Origin: Spirosoma taeanense
GTDB lineage: Bacteria > Bacteroidota > Bacteroidia > Cytophagales > Spirosomataceae
Assembly: GCF_013127955.1 (NCBI RefSeq)
Contig: NZ_CP053435.1
Span: forward strand, 3,571,001-3,635,000
DNA length: 64,000 nucleotides
Reading direction: 5' to 3'
The position numbers were made by a program, and so were the translations under genes. Position 1 is the first letter of the stretch. Each line of letters begins with the position of its first letter. This document shows, one piece after another, positions 1 through 7,758 of the stretch. The notes beneath the pieces are model-generated. The model saw only the letters and a list, made by a program, of their open reading frames with translations, ran no database searches and had not been told where the DNA came from.

Positions 1-307
1 GCATATACCGGATAATCCGGCTGGCAAAATCATTCCCTAACGTCAAGGGCATAAATGTATCGGCGCTGAAATCGAGTAACGACTGCGCCAGCAATACTTC
101 AATCGTTTCATCGAGCTGAATTCCAATCTGACGGGCGTATAGACGTAAAGCCAGTTTGGACACCGGACCGAAGTCTCCATCGGCCGGAGCGTCCAGGCAA
201 CCCAGTGTGATAAGCCGGGTCTGAATCTCGCCCGCCAAAACGGCGTCAAAGGCCAGATCTTTCAGATGTATCGTACGCCCATTGGCAATAACTTCCTGAA
301 GTTTCAT
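1..307 (-). CDS. Peptidoglycan-binding-like domain protein, C-terminus cut off by window edge
   Basis: Reading from the ATG at 307-305 the frame stays open to the window edge, giving 102 residues that begin MKLQEVIANG. Residues about 28-55 (IQTRLITLGCLDAPADGDFG and onward) match the PG_binding_1 pattern: a helix, an LG turn, a DGxFGPxS loop and a second helix with ALRLYARQ. Such domains often sit beside amidases or other wall-active enzymes; the catalytic part, if any, lies outside the window. No signal peptide is visible at this start. It is divergent from the isomerase gene at 629. Domain call is moderately sure; overall function unknown. Confidence 0.7.
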   Translation of the reverse strand, partial: MKLQEVIANGRTIHLKDLAFDAVLAGEIQTRLITLGCLDAPADGDFGPVSKLALRLYARQIGIQLDETIEVLLAQSLLDFSADTFMPLTLGNDFASRIIRYM

Positions 308-562
308 GTGTCAAATTGGTTATCAAGATGATATATAAAAGAACGGTAATTATAAGAAATGCTCTGAAGTAGTATCTGCTGTAAAATTCTCTCTCGTTTC
401 CGGCTTTTTTGCAGGGGAAACTACCCATCTTTCAGGGTTAAATCCCCTAATTTCTCCCCCGGTTCAGTTCTGGCTTTTTTCAATATGATTTGATTATGAA
501 CAGAGGAAACACCGACCCGGAGAGCAGAATAAAGACGGCCTGGCGGATCGCTTATTCAGCAA
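308..562. other. Intergenic stretch between divergent genes, AT-rich
   Basis: Together with the isomerase leader this makes about 320 bases without a convincing gene. Short open frames here have no recognisable content. No strong hairpin was found. The only clear signal in the region is the isomerase promoter listed separately. Confidence 0.5.
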
Positions 563-592
563 TTGGCAAGTTGCGATAGCCGACTAACTTTG
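563..592 (+). promoter_or_regulatory. Bacteroidota-type promoter for the sugar isomerase gene
   Basis: TTG at 563-565, 19 bases, then TAACTTTG at 585-592, an exact fit to TTG-N19-21-TAnnTTTG. Transcription would start near 599, so the reading frame that could begin at TTG 563 is not the real start; the ATG at 629 is. Confidence 0.75.
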
Positions 593-628
593 CGCCGATT
601 GTTTTCTCTGATAAACTCTCCTTTTCCA

Positions 629-1543
629 ATGCTCAACCTCGGTTTTGTCTCCGCCATCCTGGCCGATTATGACCTGAACGGTGTTCTTAAATTTGCCTCG
701 GACCATACATTCAAATGCGTCGAACTCATGTGCTGGCCCAGCGGCAACGCCGATGCACGCCGGTATGCGGGCGTTACGCATATAGACGTCGACAATCTGC
801 ACCCCGACCAGATTCATACGCTGATGCGGCTCTATCATGTGTCGATTTCGGGACTTGGCTACTACCCAAATCCACTTGACCCGAATCCGGAGCAGGCTGA
901 GTTTTACCGGGAACATCTCAAGAAAATCATTCGGGCGGCTGCCAAACTGGGGGTGCCGGTCGTTAATACATTCATTGGGCGCAATCCGTCGCTGAGCGTA
1001 GCAGATAACCTGAAACTGTACGCCGAACACTGGCCCGGCATCATCCGGGTAGCCGAAGAGTGTAATATTAAAATCGGCATCGAAAACTGCCCAATGTGGT
1101 TCACCGACGACGAATGGCCGGGCGGCAAGAACCTCGCCACGACACCCGCTATCTGGGACAGGATGTTCGAAATTATCCCCTCGCGGGCACTGGGCCTGAA
1201 CTACGACCCCAGCCATCTGGTCTGGCAGATGATGGATGAAGTGCAGCCCATCTACGATTACCGCGAGCGCCTGCACCATATCCACCTGAAGGACGTAAAA
1301 GTGTATCGCGACAAACTCAACCGTGTTGGTATCATGGCCAATCCGCTGGAGTACCACTCGCCTAAACTTCCGGGCCTGGGCGACGTTCGGTGGCGGGACT
1401 TTTTCGCGGCCCTGACCGATGTGCGGTACCGCGGGCCCGTCTGCATTGAGGTGGAGGATAAAGCATACGAAGGCAGCTCAGAAGACGTACAGACGGCTAT
1501 CCTGACCGCCCGAAACTACCTGAATCAATTCCTGGTGCTTTAA
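629..1543 (+). CDS. Sugar phosphate isomerase/epimerase, TIM barrel (AP_endonuc_2 fold)
   Basis: 304 residues starting MLNLGFVSAI. The sequence has the xylose-isomerase-like TIM barrel pattern: an early FKCVELMCWPSG strand-turn, NTFIGRNP, a metal-site strand IGIENCPMWF (Glu), LNYDPSHLVWQ (Asp and His), HIHLKDVKV (His) and the closing strand VCIEVEDKAYEG (Glu). These acidic and histidine residues are the usual divalent metal ligands of the family. It has no signal peptide, so it is cytoplasmic, unlike the exported relative at 30252. Substrate is unknown; inositol- or keto-sugar isomerisation is typical. The ATG at 629 is chosen because a strong promoter lies at 563-592. A hairpin at 1580-1636 follows it, so it is probably monocistronic. 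Confidence 0.85.
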   Translation: MLNLGFVSAILADYDLNGVLKFASDHTFKCVELMCWPSGNADARRYAGVTHIDVDNLHPDQIHTLMRLYHVSISGLGYYPNPLDPNPEQAEFYREHLKKIIRAAAKLGVPVVNTFIGRNPSLSVADNLKLYAEHWPGIIRVAEECNIKIGIENCPMWFTDDEWPGGKNLATTPAIWDRMFEIIPSRALGLNYDPSHLVWQMMDEVQPIYDYRERLHHIHLKDVKVYRDKLNRVGIMANPLEYHSPKLPGLGDVRWRDFFAALTDVRYRGPVCIEVEDKAYEGSSEDVQTAILTARNYLNQFLVL

Positions 1544-1579
1544 TTACAGAGACTATACCCAACATAGAATCTGAAGTCA

Positions 1580-1636
1580 AATACTGACTGTCGGAGAGCA
1601 AGCCAGCTGCTGTTTTAGTCTCCGACAATCAGTATT
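1580..1636 (+). terminator. Hairpin terminator after the isomerase gene
   Basis: Arms 1580-1597 and 1619-1636 pair over 18 bases with a single mismatch, ending in a short T-rich run (ATTTTCG). It lies 36 bases past the stop codon. Confidence 0.7.
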
Positions 1637-1852
1637 TTCGTTTCTGTGCATAACTGGCTCAATGTCTTCTATATTCCTATCTCGCCCCGTCATGGTATAT
1701 GCAATAGCTAGGGCCAATGAAGCAGAAATCCTTCACTAAAAACGGGAAATTTCCCATTGACTTCAAAAATGACCAGTTATTAGCTTTACGAAATACTTGT
1801 AAGAAATACTCATACAATAGTGAACAATTTATTTTAGATATATCCATAACAT
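1637..1852. other. AT-rich spacer at the left edge of the low-GC cluster
   Basis: Together with the terminator this gap is about 310 bases. Base composition becomes AT-rich near 1660 and stays so to about 7046. Two overlapping opposite-strand open frames (about 62-65 codons) lie here but have no family features and are not annotated. No repeat or attachment site was recognised. Confidence 0.45.
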
Positions 1853-3070
1853 ATGTTCGGTTCACAGATACTGGAAGTTGCGATAGGCATAATCTTTATT
1901 TTTCTACTGGTTAGTATCATCTGCTCTGCCCTTCGCGAAGGTATTGAAGCTTGGCTAAAAACCAGGGCGGCTTACCTTGAATATGGCATCCGAGAGTTAT
2001 TGCATGATAAAGGGGCAATCGGTCTAGCCAAAAGCTTTTTTAATCATCCACTGATCTATTGTCTATTTTCAAAAGATTATAATCCAACAGATAAGACCAA
2101 GCCTCCTGGATTGCTAGCTAATGGTTCAAACCTGCCTTCGTACATTCCAGCTAAAAACTTCGCTCAAGCATTAATGGATATTGCGGCTCGAGGCCCCAGC
2201 ACAGACATCAGAAGCAGTGACCCTAATGCTCCCGCAGTATCACTCGAGAACATTCGTATTAACCTTCTGAGCCTTCAAAATCCAGCGATACAAAGAGTGT
2301 TGCTCTTAGCTATTGACTCAGCTGAAGGAGACTTAAACAAAGCTCAAGAAAATTTAGAAGCTTGGTACAATAGCAGTATGGACCGAGTCTCTGGGTGGTA
2401 TAAACGTTCAACGAGTTGGGTTCTTTTCTGGATTGGCCTTTTTGTAGCCGTCGCGCTAAATATCAACACTGTCTCTATCGCAACTTACCTGTCTAAAAAT
2501 GATATCGCACGTGCGGCTATTGTTGCCAGGGCGGCAGCACTAGCTAAAGATAGTACTTTCCTGCAAGAAGACTTTCAAAAGGTAAGTCAGGAACTCAGTT
2601 CATTAGCACTACCAATTGGATGGGACAATATAGACATTACATGGCCAAAGAAAAATTCTAACTTCAATCTGTGGGATAATGTGTTATCCTGGATTTTAGG
2701 TTGGCTAGTGACCGGATTAGCAGTCACTATGGGGGCACCTTTTTGGTTTGATCTCTTGAACAAAGTAATGGTAATACGCTCTACAGTTAAACCGCACGAA
2801 AAGAGTTTAGAAGAGGCCTCTGAGGACCGTCAATTACCGACGCAACGTATTGCCGGAGTTATACCAGAAGTAGAACCAAAAAACCTACCAGCTAAACCAA
2901 TTAAAACTTCCCCTCTGCCTATTGGCGAACAGCCGATGATAAACGTTCAAGCACCTTTAGATGCAGATAGCGATGTTGACGGCTGCCTTGATCATAGTCA
3001 TGATGCATTGGATGAAGATATAACCAATGATGAAGATTTACCCGTAGCGACAGGAGGTGTAGAAATATGA
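1853..3070 (+). CDS. Unknown multi-pass membrane protein, partner of the amidase downstream
   Basis: 405 residues. Three hydrophobic segments are visible: residues about 2-27 (GSQILEVAIGIIFIFLLVSI), 187-208 (WVLFWIGLFVAVALN) and 275-297 (WILGWLVTGLAVTMGAPFWF). Between the first two is a long soluble, helix-rich stretch (IRINLLSLQNPAIQRVLLLA); after the third is a charged, low-complexity acidic tail ending about 100 residues later. The opening, with an ICSALREGIEAWL motif directly after the first membrane span, resembles hypothetical membrane proteins I have seen in many phyla, but I cannot name the family. The stop codon overlaps the next start by ATGA, so the two products are translationally coupled. 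AT-rich compared with flanking genes. Function unknown; a role in positioning or exporting the amidase is inference. Confidence 0.8.
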   Translation: MFGSQILEVAIGIIFIFLLVSIICSALREGIEAWLKTRAAYLEYGIRELLHDKGAIGLAKSFFNHPLIYCLFSKDYNPTDKTKPPGLLANGSNLPSYIPAKNFAQALMDIAARGPSTDIRSSDPNAPAVSLENIRINLLSLQNPAIQRVLLLAIDSAEGDLNKAQENLEAWYNSSMDRVSGWYKRSTSWVLFWIGLFVAVALNINTVSIATYLSKNDIARAAIVARAAALAKDSTFLQEDFQKVSQELSSLALPIGWDNIDITWPKKNSNFNLWDNVLSWILGWLVTGLAVTMGAPFWFDLLNKVMVIRSTVKPHEKSLEEASEDRQLPTQRIAGVIPEVEPKNLPAKPIKTSPLPIGEQPMINVQAPLDADSDVDGCLDHSHDALDEDITNDEDLPVATGGVEI

Positions 3071-3849
3071 GTCATTCCCTGATATGGTTACCTAGCGTAC
3101 TGAATGACGCAGGTCTAAAAGTGGCTTTAGTAGACGGGTGGGAAACCCGTGGTCGGGGCGATGTTGGCACTATTTTCGGTGTTATCTGCCATCATACAGC
3201 GGGAGTCAATACAGGTAATATGCCTAGTCTTAAGACGCTTATCAACGGACGCTCTGATTTACCTGGACCTTTAGCTCAATTAGGGCTTGGTCGTGATGGA
3301 ACGTATTATGTGATTGCCGCCGGACGTTGCAACCACGCAGGAGTAGGCAGTTTTAGAGGCTTGAGCAACGGAAACAAAAACTTTATTGGTATTGAAGCAG
3401 AAAATACAGGTCTTGGCAGCGATTTTCCGTGGCCTGATATTCAAATGGATGCTTATCACCGAGGAGTGGCGGCCATCTTAAAGCACTTAGGGAGAGGAGC
3501 CGGGAATTGCTGTGCCCACAAGGAGTACGCTTTACCTGCAGGGCGGAAAAACGACCCCCTTTTCAATATGAATTCCTTCCGTTCAAGAGTAGCTGAGTTA
3601 CTAAATGATGGGGTTCCGGCTCGTCCTCGAATACCCTCTATAGAACCAACCGGCGGCCGTCCAACTCTCCGACGGGGTAAAATAGGTATGCCTGAGGAAC
3701 TAATAAAACTAGTACAGCAGAAAGTGGGAGTAAGTGCCGACGGGAATTTTGGTCCCAAAACAGAGGCAGCAGTGCGAGTTTTTCAGAGAGATAACGGCCT
3801 CGTTCCAGATGGTATTGTTGGTCCTAAAACTTGGCTAGTTTTAAAATAA
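3067..3849 (+). CDS. N-acetylmuramoyl-L-alanine amidase with C-terminal peptidoglycan-binding domain (endolysin-like)
   Basis: 260 residues. An Amidase_2 domain fills residues about 30-180: ICHHTAG at 40-46 provides the first zinc histidine, FIGIEAENTG the conserved central strand, and CAHKEYALPAGRKNDP the second histidine and the final aspartate ligand, a pattern shared with phage lysins. A PG_binding_1 domain follows at about 209-260 (VSADGNFGPKTEAAVRVFQ). The family cuts the bond between MurNAc and the stem L-Ala of peptidoglycan. There is no signal peptide, so how it reaches the wall is unclear; the preceding membrane-protein gene overlaps it by four bases. Phage structural genes are absent, so a host enzyme or effector is more likely than a prophage lysin. 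Confidence 0.88.
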   Translation: MSHSLIWLPSVLNDAGLKVALVDGWETRGRGDVGTIFGVICHHTAGVNTGNMPSLKTLINGRSDLPGPLAQLGLGRDGTYYVIAAGRCNHAGVGSFRGLSNGNKNFIGIEAENTGLGSDFPWPDIQMDAYHRGVAAILKHLGRGAGNCCAHKEYALPAGRKNDPLFNMNSFRSRVAELLNDGVPARPRIPSIEPTGGRPTLRRGKIGMPEELIKLVQQKVGVSADGNFGPKTEAAVRVFQRDNGLVPDGIVGPKTWLVLK

Positions 3850-4009
3850 AAGTTGGTCAAGTTTTAACGAAATATTTAACAATGAACTAAGGCTGTTATA
3901 AAAGAATAGTATGGAAGAAAACAGCCAATCACTGTGAGCGAACTAGGTATTAACTTAAATAATAAATTGCTCTCATATCAACTAATTTACAAGCTAATTA
4001 AAAATTAAT

Positions 4010-4414
4010 ATGGCAAACATTGTAGAGTATCACAAAGACAAAGGACCAATTGTCTTGGAAGTTACTAGCGGATTCGCCTGTGTAGGCTCATTTTTGCTTC
4101 TTTTATTTAAAAATGGTGAAGTAGAAGAAATGTTTCCTGATCGTTCTAAGTCCATAAGCGATAACATACCAGATATATTTTCCACTTCTTTACAAACCTT
4201 GAAAGATTCAACATTAACTATCGTAGGCAAGTATGCACCTGCTCCAAGCCATAATCAGATTTTTGTTAAATATGAATTCTTTCAATTAGAGAAAGATGAT
4301 CCTGAAGCTGATTTAGCCAAACTCAAAATAAGTCCTGTTGACGGTGGTATCATACAAGAGTTATCTGATATAATGATAAAAAGGAGAAACGTTTTTACTT
4401 TTCAACCTATTTAA
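4010..4414 (+). CDS. Small unknown protein in the AT-rich cluster
   Basis: 134 residues, beginning MANIVEYHKDKG. No family recognised. It reads as alternating strands (VLEVTSGFACVGSFLLLLFK, LTIVGKYAP, IFVKYEFFQL) with a short acidic stretch at about 105-115; no signal peptide or clear membrane helix. It ends 12 bases before the next gene, so the two are probably one transcription unit. Strongly AT-rich codon use supports membership in the acquired cluster. That it is a real gene is likely from its length, spacing and codon pattern; function unknown. Confidence 0.7.
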   Translation: MANIVEYHKDKGPIVLEVTSGFACVGSFLLLLFKNGEVEEMFPDRSKSISDNIPDIFSTSLQTLKDSTLTIVGKYAPAPSHNQIFVKYEFFQLEKDDPEADLAKLKISPVDGGIIQELSDIMIKRRNVFTFQPI

Positions 4415-4426
4415 TCTGTTTATACA

Positions 4427-5668
4427 ATGAAAACCCTAGCAACTTTAACATTAGCTTTCTCGGTATTTATAGATTGCTTAGCACAGAATAAAAGCCCTGT
4501 AGTAAAAGATTCTATTGCTAAGGCTACAAACTTTTCGGTTCCTTCATCAGCTGCATTTAACTTACTAGATGTCAATCCTAGCAAGATTAATAGACCAGGA
4601 TTTGCAAAAGATTTCAAATTTGATTGGGTTTTCAATGGTACCCAAATATCTCCTAACATAGCAATAGAAGCACAACCAATCTGGCTCTTGTTCGCCAAAA
4701 ATAAATCTTATTCTGAAATAGAGGATTTTAATATCGTAGAAAGAGCTCTCTATAGTTTAGATTTATCACTAGGAACAGCACAAAGGAAAATATCGGAAAC
4801 AGCAGGGAGTATGCAGACCAGTCAAGTTCAATCATTAGCTTTTGCTGCGAAATTAAATCTATACTCGTCAAAAAATCCCTTATATGACGATGGTTTTATT
4901 AAAAACTATGCGCCTAGATTCTCCGAAGAAGAAGAAAAATTAGAAACAGAAAAAACAAGAATTGAAGGTGTATTGAACGGGTTGAAAAAAGACTCATCCA
5001 GTTTTGCTAATGATATCAACATTTTGAAGTCATCAATTCCAGTTGACCAGCTAAAATTAACTCAGCTATTAGCTCAACTAGCCCAATTAACCTTGGCAAT
5101 TCAAAATCACATTAATCAATTCGAGTCTATTGAACGAAAACTTAATAATATTTTCGATAGAGAAGTTAAAGCAACGCAGGCTTTTGTTGAAAGGTATGAG
5201 AAAGAGAATTGGAATTCAACAATTATAGATTTTGGATATGGACAAGTTTTTAATTATAGTGGAGATAACATTGGAAACTTACAATTCTTTGATAAAGGAA
5301 ATGCATTTTGGCTGAGCGGAGTCATTCGGATAGGCAAAAAACACACAATTTTTGGTCAGAGGGTTATGCTTAATTTTATGACAAGATACATAACCACAAC
5401 AAAAACGCCAAATTTTACCTATGGCGGGAATCTTCGTTATGGAAGCAAATTAATTAATTTCTTTATTGAAGGAGTTCAAACAAATTATACAAAAATAGAG
5501 CCAGGGGCAACGGCTGAAAATACAACGACTATTGCATATGGCGGTGATTTCAAAATAAATAATCTATTCTACGTTCAGCTTGGCATTAGAACAAATTACA
5601 ATAAAGATTTTAAATTAAGAGATATTATTCCATTAGTAAATTTTAACTATTTACTTCCAACCCAGTGA
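4427..5668 (+). CDS. Exported protein with coiled coil and outer-membrane-like C-terminus
   Basis: 413 residues. Residues 1-20 (MKTLATLTLAFSVFIDCLAQ) form a signal peptide. Residues about 165-260 are a long amphipathic coiled coil (EEEEKLETEKTRIEGVL, then QLTLAIQNHINQFESIERKL). The last 140 residues alternate short hydrophobic strands with turns (FWLSGVIRIGKKHTIFG, YGGNLRYGSKLINFFIEG, FYVQLGIRTNYN) as in small outer-membrane barrels. Together this suggests a periplasm-spanning coiled coil attached to an outer-membrane barrel, an inference from pattern only. It is the most AT-rich gene of the cluster and follows the 134-aa gene by 12 bases. No known family assigned. Confidence 0.7.
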   Translation: MKTLATLTLAFSVFIDCLAQNKSPVVKDSIAKATNFSVPSSAAFNLLDVNPSKINRPGFAKDFKFDWVFNGTQISPNIAIEAQPIWLLFAKNKSYSEIEDFNIVERALYSLDLSLGTAQRKISETAGSMQTSQVQSLAFAAKLNLYSSKNPLYDDGFIKNYAPRFSEEEEKLETEKTRIEGVLNGLKKDSSSFANDINILKSSIPVDQLKLTQLLAQLAQLTLAIQNHINQFESIERKLNNIFDREVKATQAFVERYEKENWNSTIIDFGYGQVFNYSGDNIGNLQFFDKGNAFWLSGVIRIGKKHTIFGQRVMLNFMTRYITTTKTPNFTYGGNLRYGSKLINFFIEGVQTNYTKIEPGATAENTTTIAYGGDFKINNLFYVQLGIRTNYNKDFKLRDIIPLVNFNYLLPTQ

Positions 5669-5781
5669 CATACATACAAAGATGAAATTAAACAAAAAAG
5701 TAATTGCTAACCTACCATAGATAGCAATTCTATAAAATAAGTATACTTATAGCCAAAGTAATTCACTTTTATATCTGATTA

Positions 5782-5826
5782 AAATTCATTTGTAGTAATA
5801 TTTAAAATGTTGCTACAAATGAATTT
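5782..5826. repeat. AT-rich 14-bp perfect inverted repeat upstream of the second amidase gene
   Basis: Arms 5782-5795 and 5813-5826 are exact reverse complements (AAATTCATTTGTAG), loop 17 bases. There is no T-run after it. It may end the transcript of the outer-membrane-like gene or be an operator for the gene starting at 5859. Confidence 0.55.
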
Positions 5827-5858
5827 ATAAATATAAGTTAGCTGTACAATTGAAAGAT

Positions 5859-7046
5859 ATGGCTAAAGATCCAAATCAGGAGCAAACTGCTTCAGGGTTA
5901 AACCCAGTAGAAAGCTCCGGTCTGTCTGAGTTGACAGAACAGCTTAAGAAGCTAGTTGCTAAAATAGATACTCCAAAGAAAAAAAGTGTGTGGGACGTAA
6001 TCGCTGTTCTCACCCCTTTTATAGGCACGGTTGTTCTAGGAGGCTTAAGTTTATATCTAACTCAATCCTATCAGAGGCTAGAAGCCGAACGTGCTGCTCG
6101 GTTCAACCAGGTTCAAGTAGAGATGCAACGCGCACAAATTAGAATTGAAGAACTTAAGGCTATAACATCCTTCGCTCCCTTACTTTCTAACCGTGACCAG
6201 CATACCCGAGAGATTGCTAATCAAGTTCTGAAAGCTATTCGTTCTACAGGAACGCTCCCAAGTATTAAACAGCCAGCTAATGAAGTAAATTTACCATCCA
6301 CAAAATCGGCATCAACACCACACTTTCCTGTAACAACGTCACTAATCGACTCTTTTGCAGCAACTGCATCATCCCCGACTCTACCAACACAAAGCCGAGT
6401 TGAAGCAATTCGTAAAATTGGCGCGATTGCAGCCGCCACAACGACTTCCCCGAAGATTCGTGAGCACGCTGCCGATATAGTTGCCCAAATCGCCTACTCT
6501 AAAGAAACTCCTGATGAAGTAAAGCAAATTGCATCAGAAATAATTGCAAAAATCAAGCAGGTTAATGCATCAGAGGTAGAAAAGATGATTTCCACTCAAC
6601 CATTAACACGGGAGGTTAGCGAGGTTATCCTTCACCACAGTGCAACGCCAGCAAGTTCTTTTAAAGGTGCGCAATCTCTATATAGCTTTGCCTCATTCCA
6701 GGTTGAAGGAATGCTATGGCGTCATGTATCGTGGCACTATGCTATTGCCCCTGATGGATCAATCTGGTTAGGAGCCCCGCTTGATGAGATCGCTATTCAT
6801 GTTGGGACGCAGAATAAAACCAGCGTTTCTGTCATGCTAATTATGAATGGGGACAAGGAAGTGCCAACAACTCCACAACGCTCGTCGCTCGTCGTTGTAC
6901 TCCATGCTCTGTCTACCCGCCTGAAATTGGATATGTCTTTAGATTCCCCCCAAGATCATGGCTTTCACTTTCATCGTGATTATCAAAAATATAAAAATTG
7001 CCCAGGTTCTCTACTGACCAAGGAGATGGTAATTAGCTGGCTTTAG
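5859..7046 (+). CDS. Membrane-anchored N-acetylmuramoyl-L-alanine amidase (PGRP/T7-lysozyme type)
   Basis: 395 residues from the ATG at 5859; an in-frame TTG nine bases earlier is less likely. Order of parts: a charged N-terminus of about 43 residues, one membrane helix at about 44-67 (VLTPFIGTVVLGGLSLYL), a coiled coil (RAARFNQVQVEMQRAQIRIE), a long helical linker of about 130 residues with repeat-like segments, then the amidase domain from about 250. Zinc ligands are visible: first His in VILHHSATP, second His and the Cys in HFHRDYQKYKNCPG, the HRD...CPG signature of PGRP-like amidases. Last gene of the AT-rich cluster, it encodes an amidase of a different subtype from the one at 3067. No close downstream partner: a promoter for the PAP2 gene follows. 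Confidence 0.85.
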   Translation: MAKDPNQEQTASGLNPVESSGLSELTEQLKKLVAKIDTPKKKSVWDVIAVLTPFIGTVVLGGLSLYLTQSYQRLEAERAARFNQVQVEMQRAQIRIEELKAITSFAPLLSNRDQHTREIANQVLKAIRSTGTLPSIKQPANEVNLPSTKSASTPHFPVTTSLIDSFAATASSPTLPTQSRVEAIRKIGAIAAATTTSPKIREHAADIVAQIAYSKETPDEVKQIASEIIAKIKQVNASEVEKMISTQPLTREVSEVILHHSATPASSFKGAQSLYSFASFQVEGMLWRHVSWHYAIAPDGSIWLGAPLDEIAIHVGTQNKTSVSVMLIMNGDKEVPTTPQRSSLVVVLHALSTRLKLDMSLDSPQDHGFHFHRDYQKYKNCPGSLLTKEMVISWL

Positions 7047-7084
7047 TTGGCTTGCTGACAAACTATCTAATCGCTTCCCGCGCC

Positions 7085-7092
7085 TATCTTTG
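7085..7092 (+). promoter_or_regulatory. -7 element of the PAP2 gene
   Basis: TATCTTTG fits TAnnTTTG. It ends only seven bases before the ATG at 7100, so the message would be leaderless or nearly so if that start is right. No TTG at the usual upstream spacing was found. Confidence 0.5.
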
Positions 7093-7099
7093 CGCTTCT

Positions 7100-7672
7100 A
7101 TGCGCGACTGGCTCAACGACCTCGACACCCAACTCTTTATCTGGCTAAACGGCCGCTATACGCCCTCGCTGGACCCCATTATGGTCTGGATTACGGAGCG
7201 GAATAGCTGGCTTCTGTTTTACGTTCTGCTCATTGGCTGGCTGGTATATCAGTACCGCCGGCGGGCGTTGAGCCTGTTGATTACCATTGCCGCCAGCGTC
7301 GGCATCGCCGATCAGCTTTCTTCGTCGGTGCTGAAACCCCTCACCCATCGACTGCGCCCCTGCCACGTTCCGGCCCTGCAGAAACTCATTCACCCGGTTC
7401 TGGAGTGTGGGGGTCAGTATGGTTTTGTTTCCTCCCACGCAGCAACCACCTTTGGCTTAGCCACCAGTCTGTATTTGCTGCTGGGTCGTCAGCATCCCTG
7501 GATTCGAGGGGTGTTTCTGTGGGCCATGGCCGTTTCATACAGCCGGATTTACGTAGCAGCCCACTATCCCCTCGATGTGTTGGCGGGCGCGGGCGTGGGC
7601 GTCCTATCGGCGGTCCTTTGCGCTATGATTTATCGAAAAGCAACGAAAGCCGCCTGTCTGGAACGCCGATAA
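7100..7672 (+). CDS. PAP2-family membrane phosphatase
   Basis: 190 residues from MRDWLNDLDT; a longer frame from 7052 is possible but would cover the promoter element. The three PAP2 catalytic motifs are present: KPLTHRLRP, SSHAATTF (the phosphate-binding histidine) and SRIYVAAHYPLD (the nucleophilic histidine with Arg and Asp). About five or six membrane helices alternate with these motifs. The family removes phosphate from lipid phosphates such as undecaprenyl pyrophosphate or phosphatidic acid on the periplasmic face. A role in recycling the wall lipid carrier is plausible but not shown. It is followed closely by prs on the same strand, which has its own promoter. Confidence 0.88.
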   Translation: MRDWLNDLDTQLFIWLNGRYTPSLDPIMVWITERNSWLLFYVLLIGWLVYQYRRRALSLLITIAASVGIADQLSSSVLKPLTHRLRPCHVPALQKLIHPVLECGGQYGFVSSHAATTFGLATSLYLLLGRQHPWIRGVFLWAMAVSYSRIYVAAHYPLDVLAGAGVGVLSAVLCAMIYRKATKAACLERR

Positions 7673-7729
7673 GTCTTCTTCGTGTCTCAAATTATCCAGG
7701 GAGCCGTGGCTTTCTACCCGTTTTTTTCT

Positions 7730-7737
7730 TACCTTTG
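7730..7737 (+). promoter_or_regulatory. -7 element of prs
   Basis: TACCTTTG fits TAnnTTTG and lies 21 bases before the prs ATG, which supports the start at 7759 rather than the longer open frame reaching back to 7405. Confidence 0.55.
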
Positions 7738-7758
7738 CGGGAAATTTACCCGGCACCA

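Noticed and set aside
584..1357. 257-codon open frame antisense to the isomerase
   Set aside because: It is the mirror of a GC-rich coding gene; the forward frame has family motifs and a promoter, this one has none.
1677..1914. Two short overlapping open frames left of the AT-rich cluster
   Set aside because: Mutually antisense, no features, and one runs into the well-supported gene at 1853.
3067..3849. Prophage endolysin interpretation
   Set aside because: The domain pair fits lysins, but no capsid, tail, integrase or recognised holin gene is nearby; the partner is a larger unknown membrane protein.
7405..7758. N-terminal extension of prs
   Set aside because: Overlaps the PAP2 gene in another frame and precedes the -7 box; the canonical PRPP synthetase N-terminus starts at 7759.
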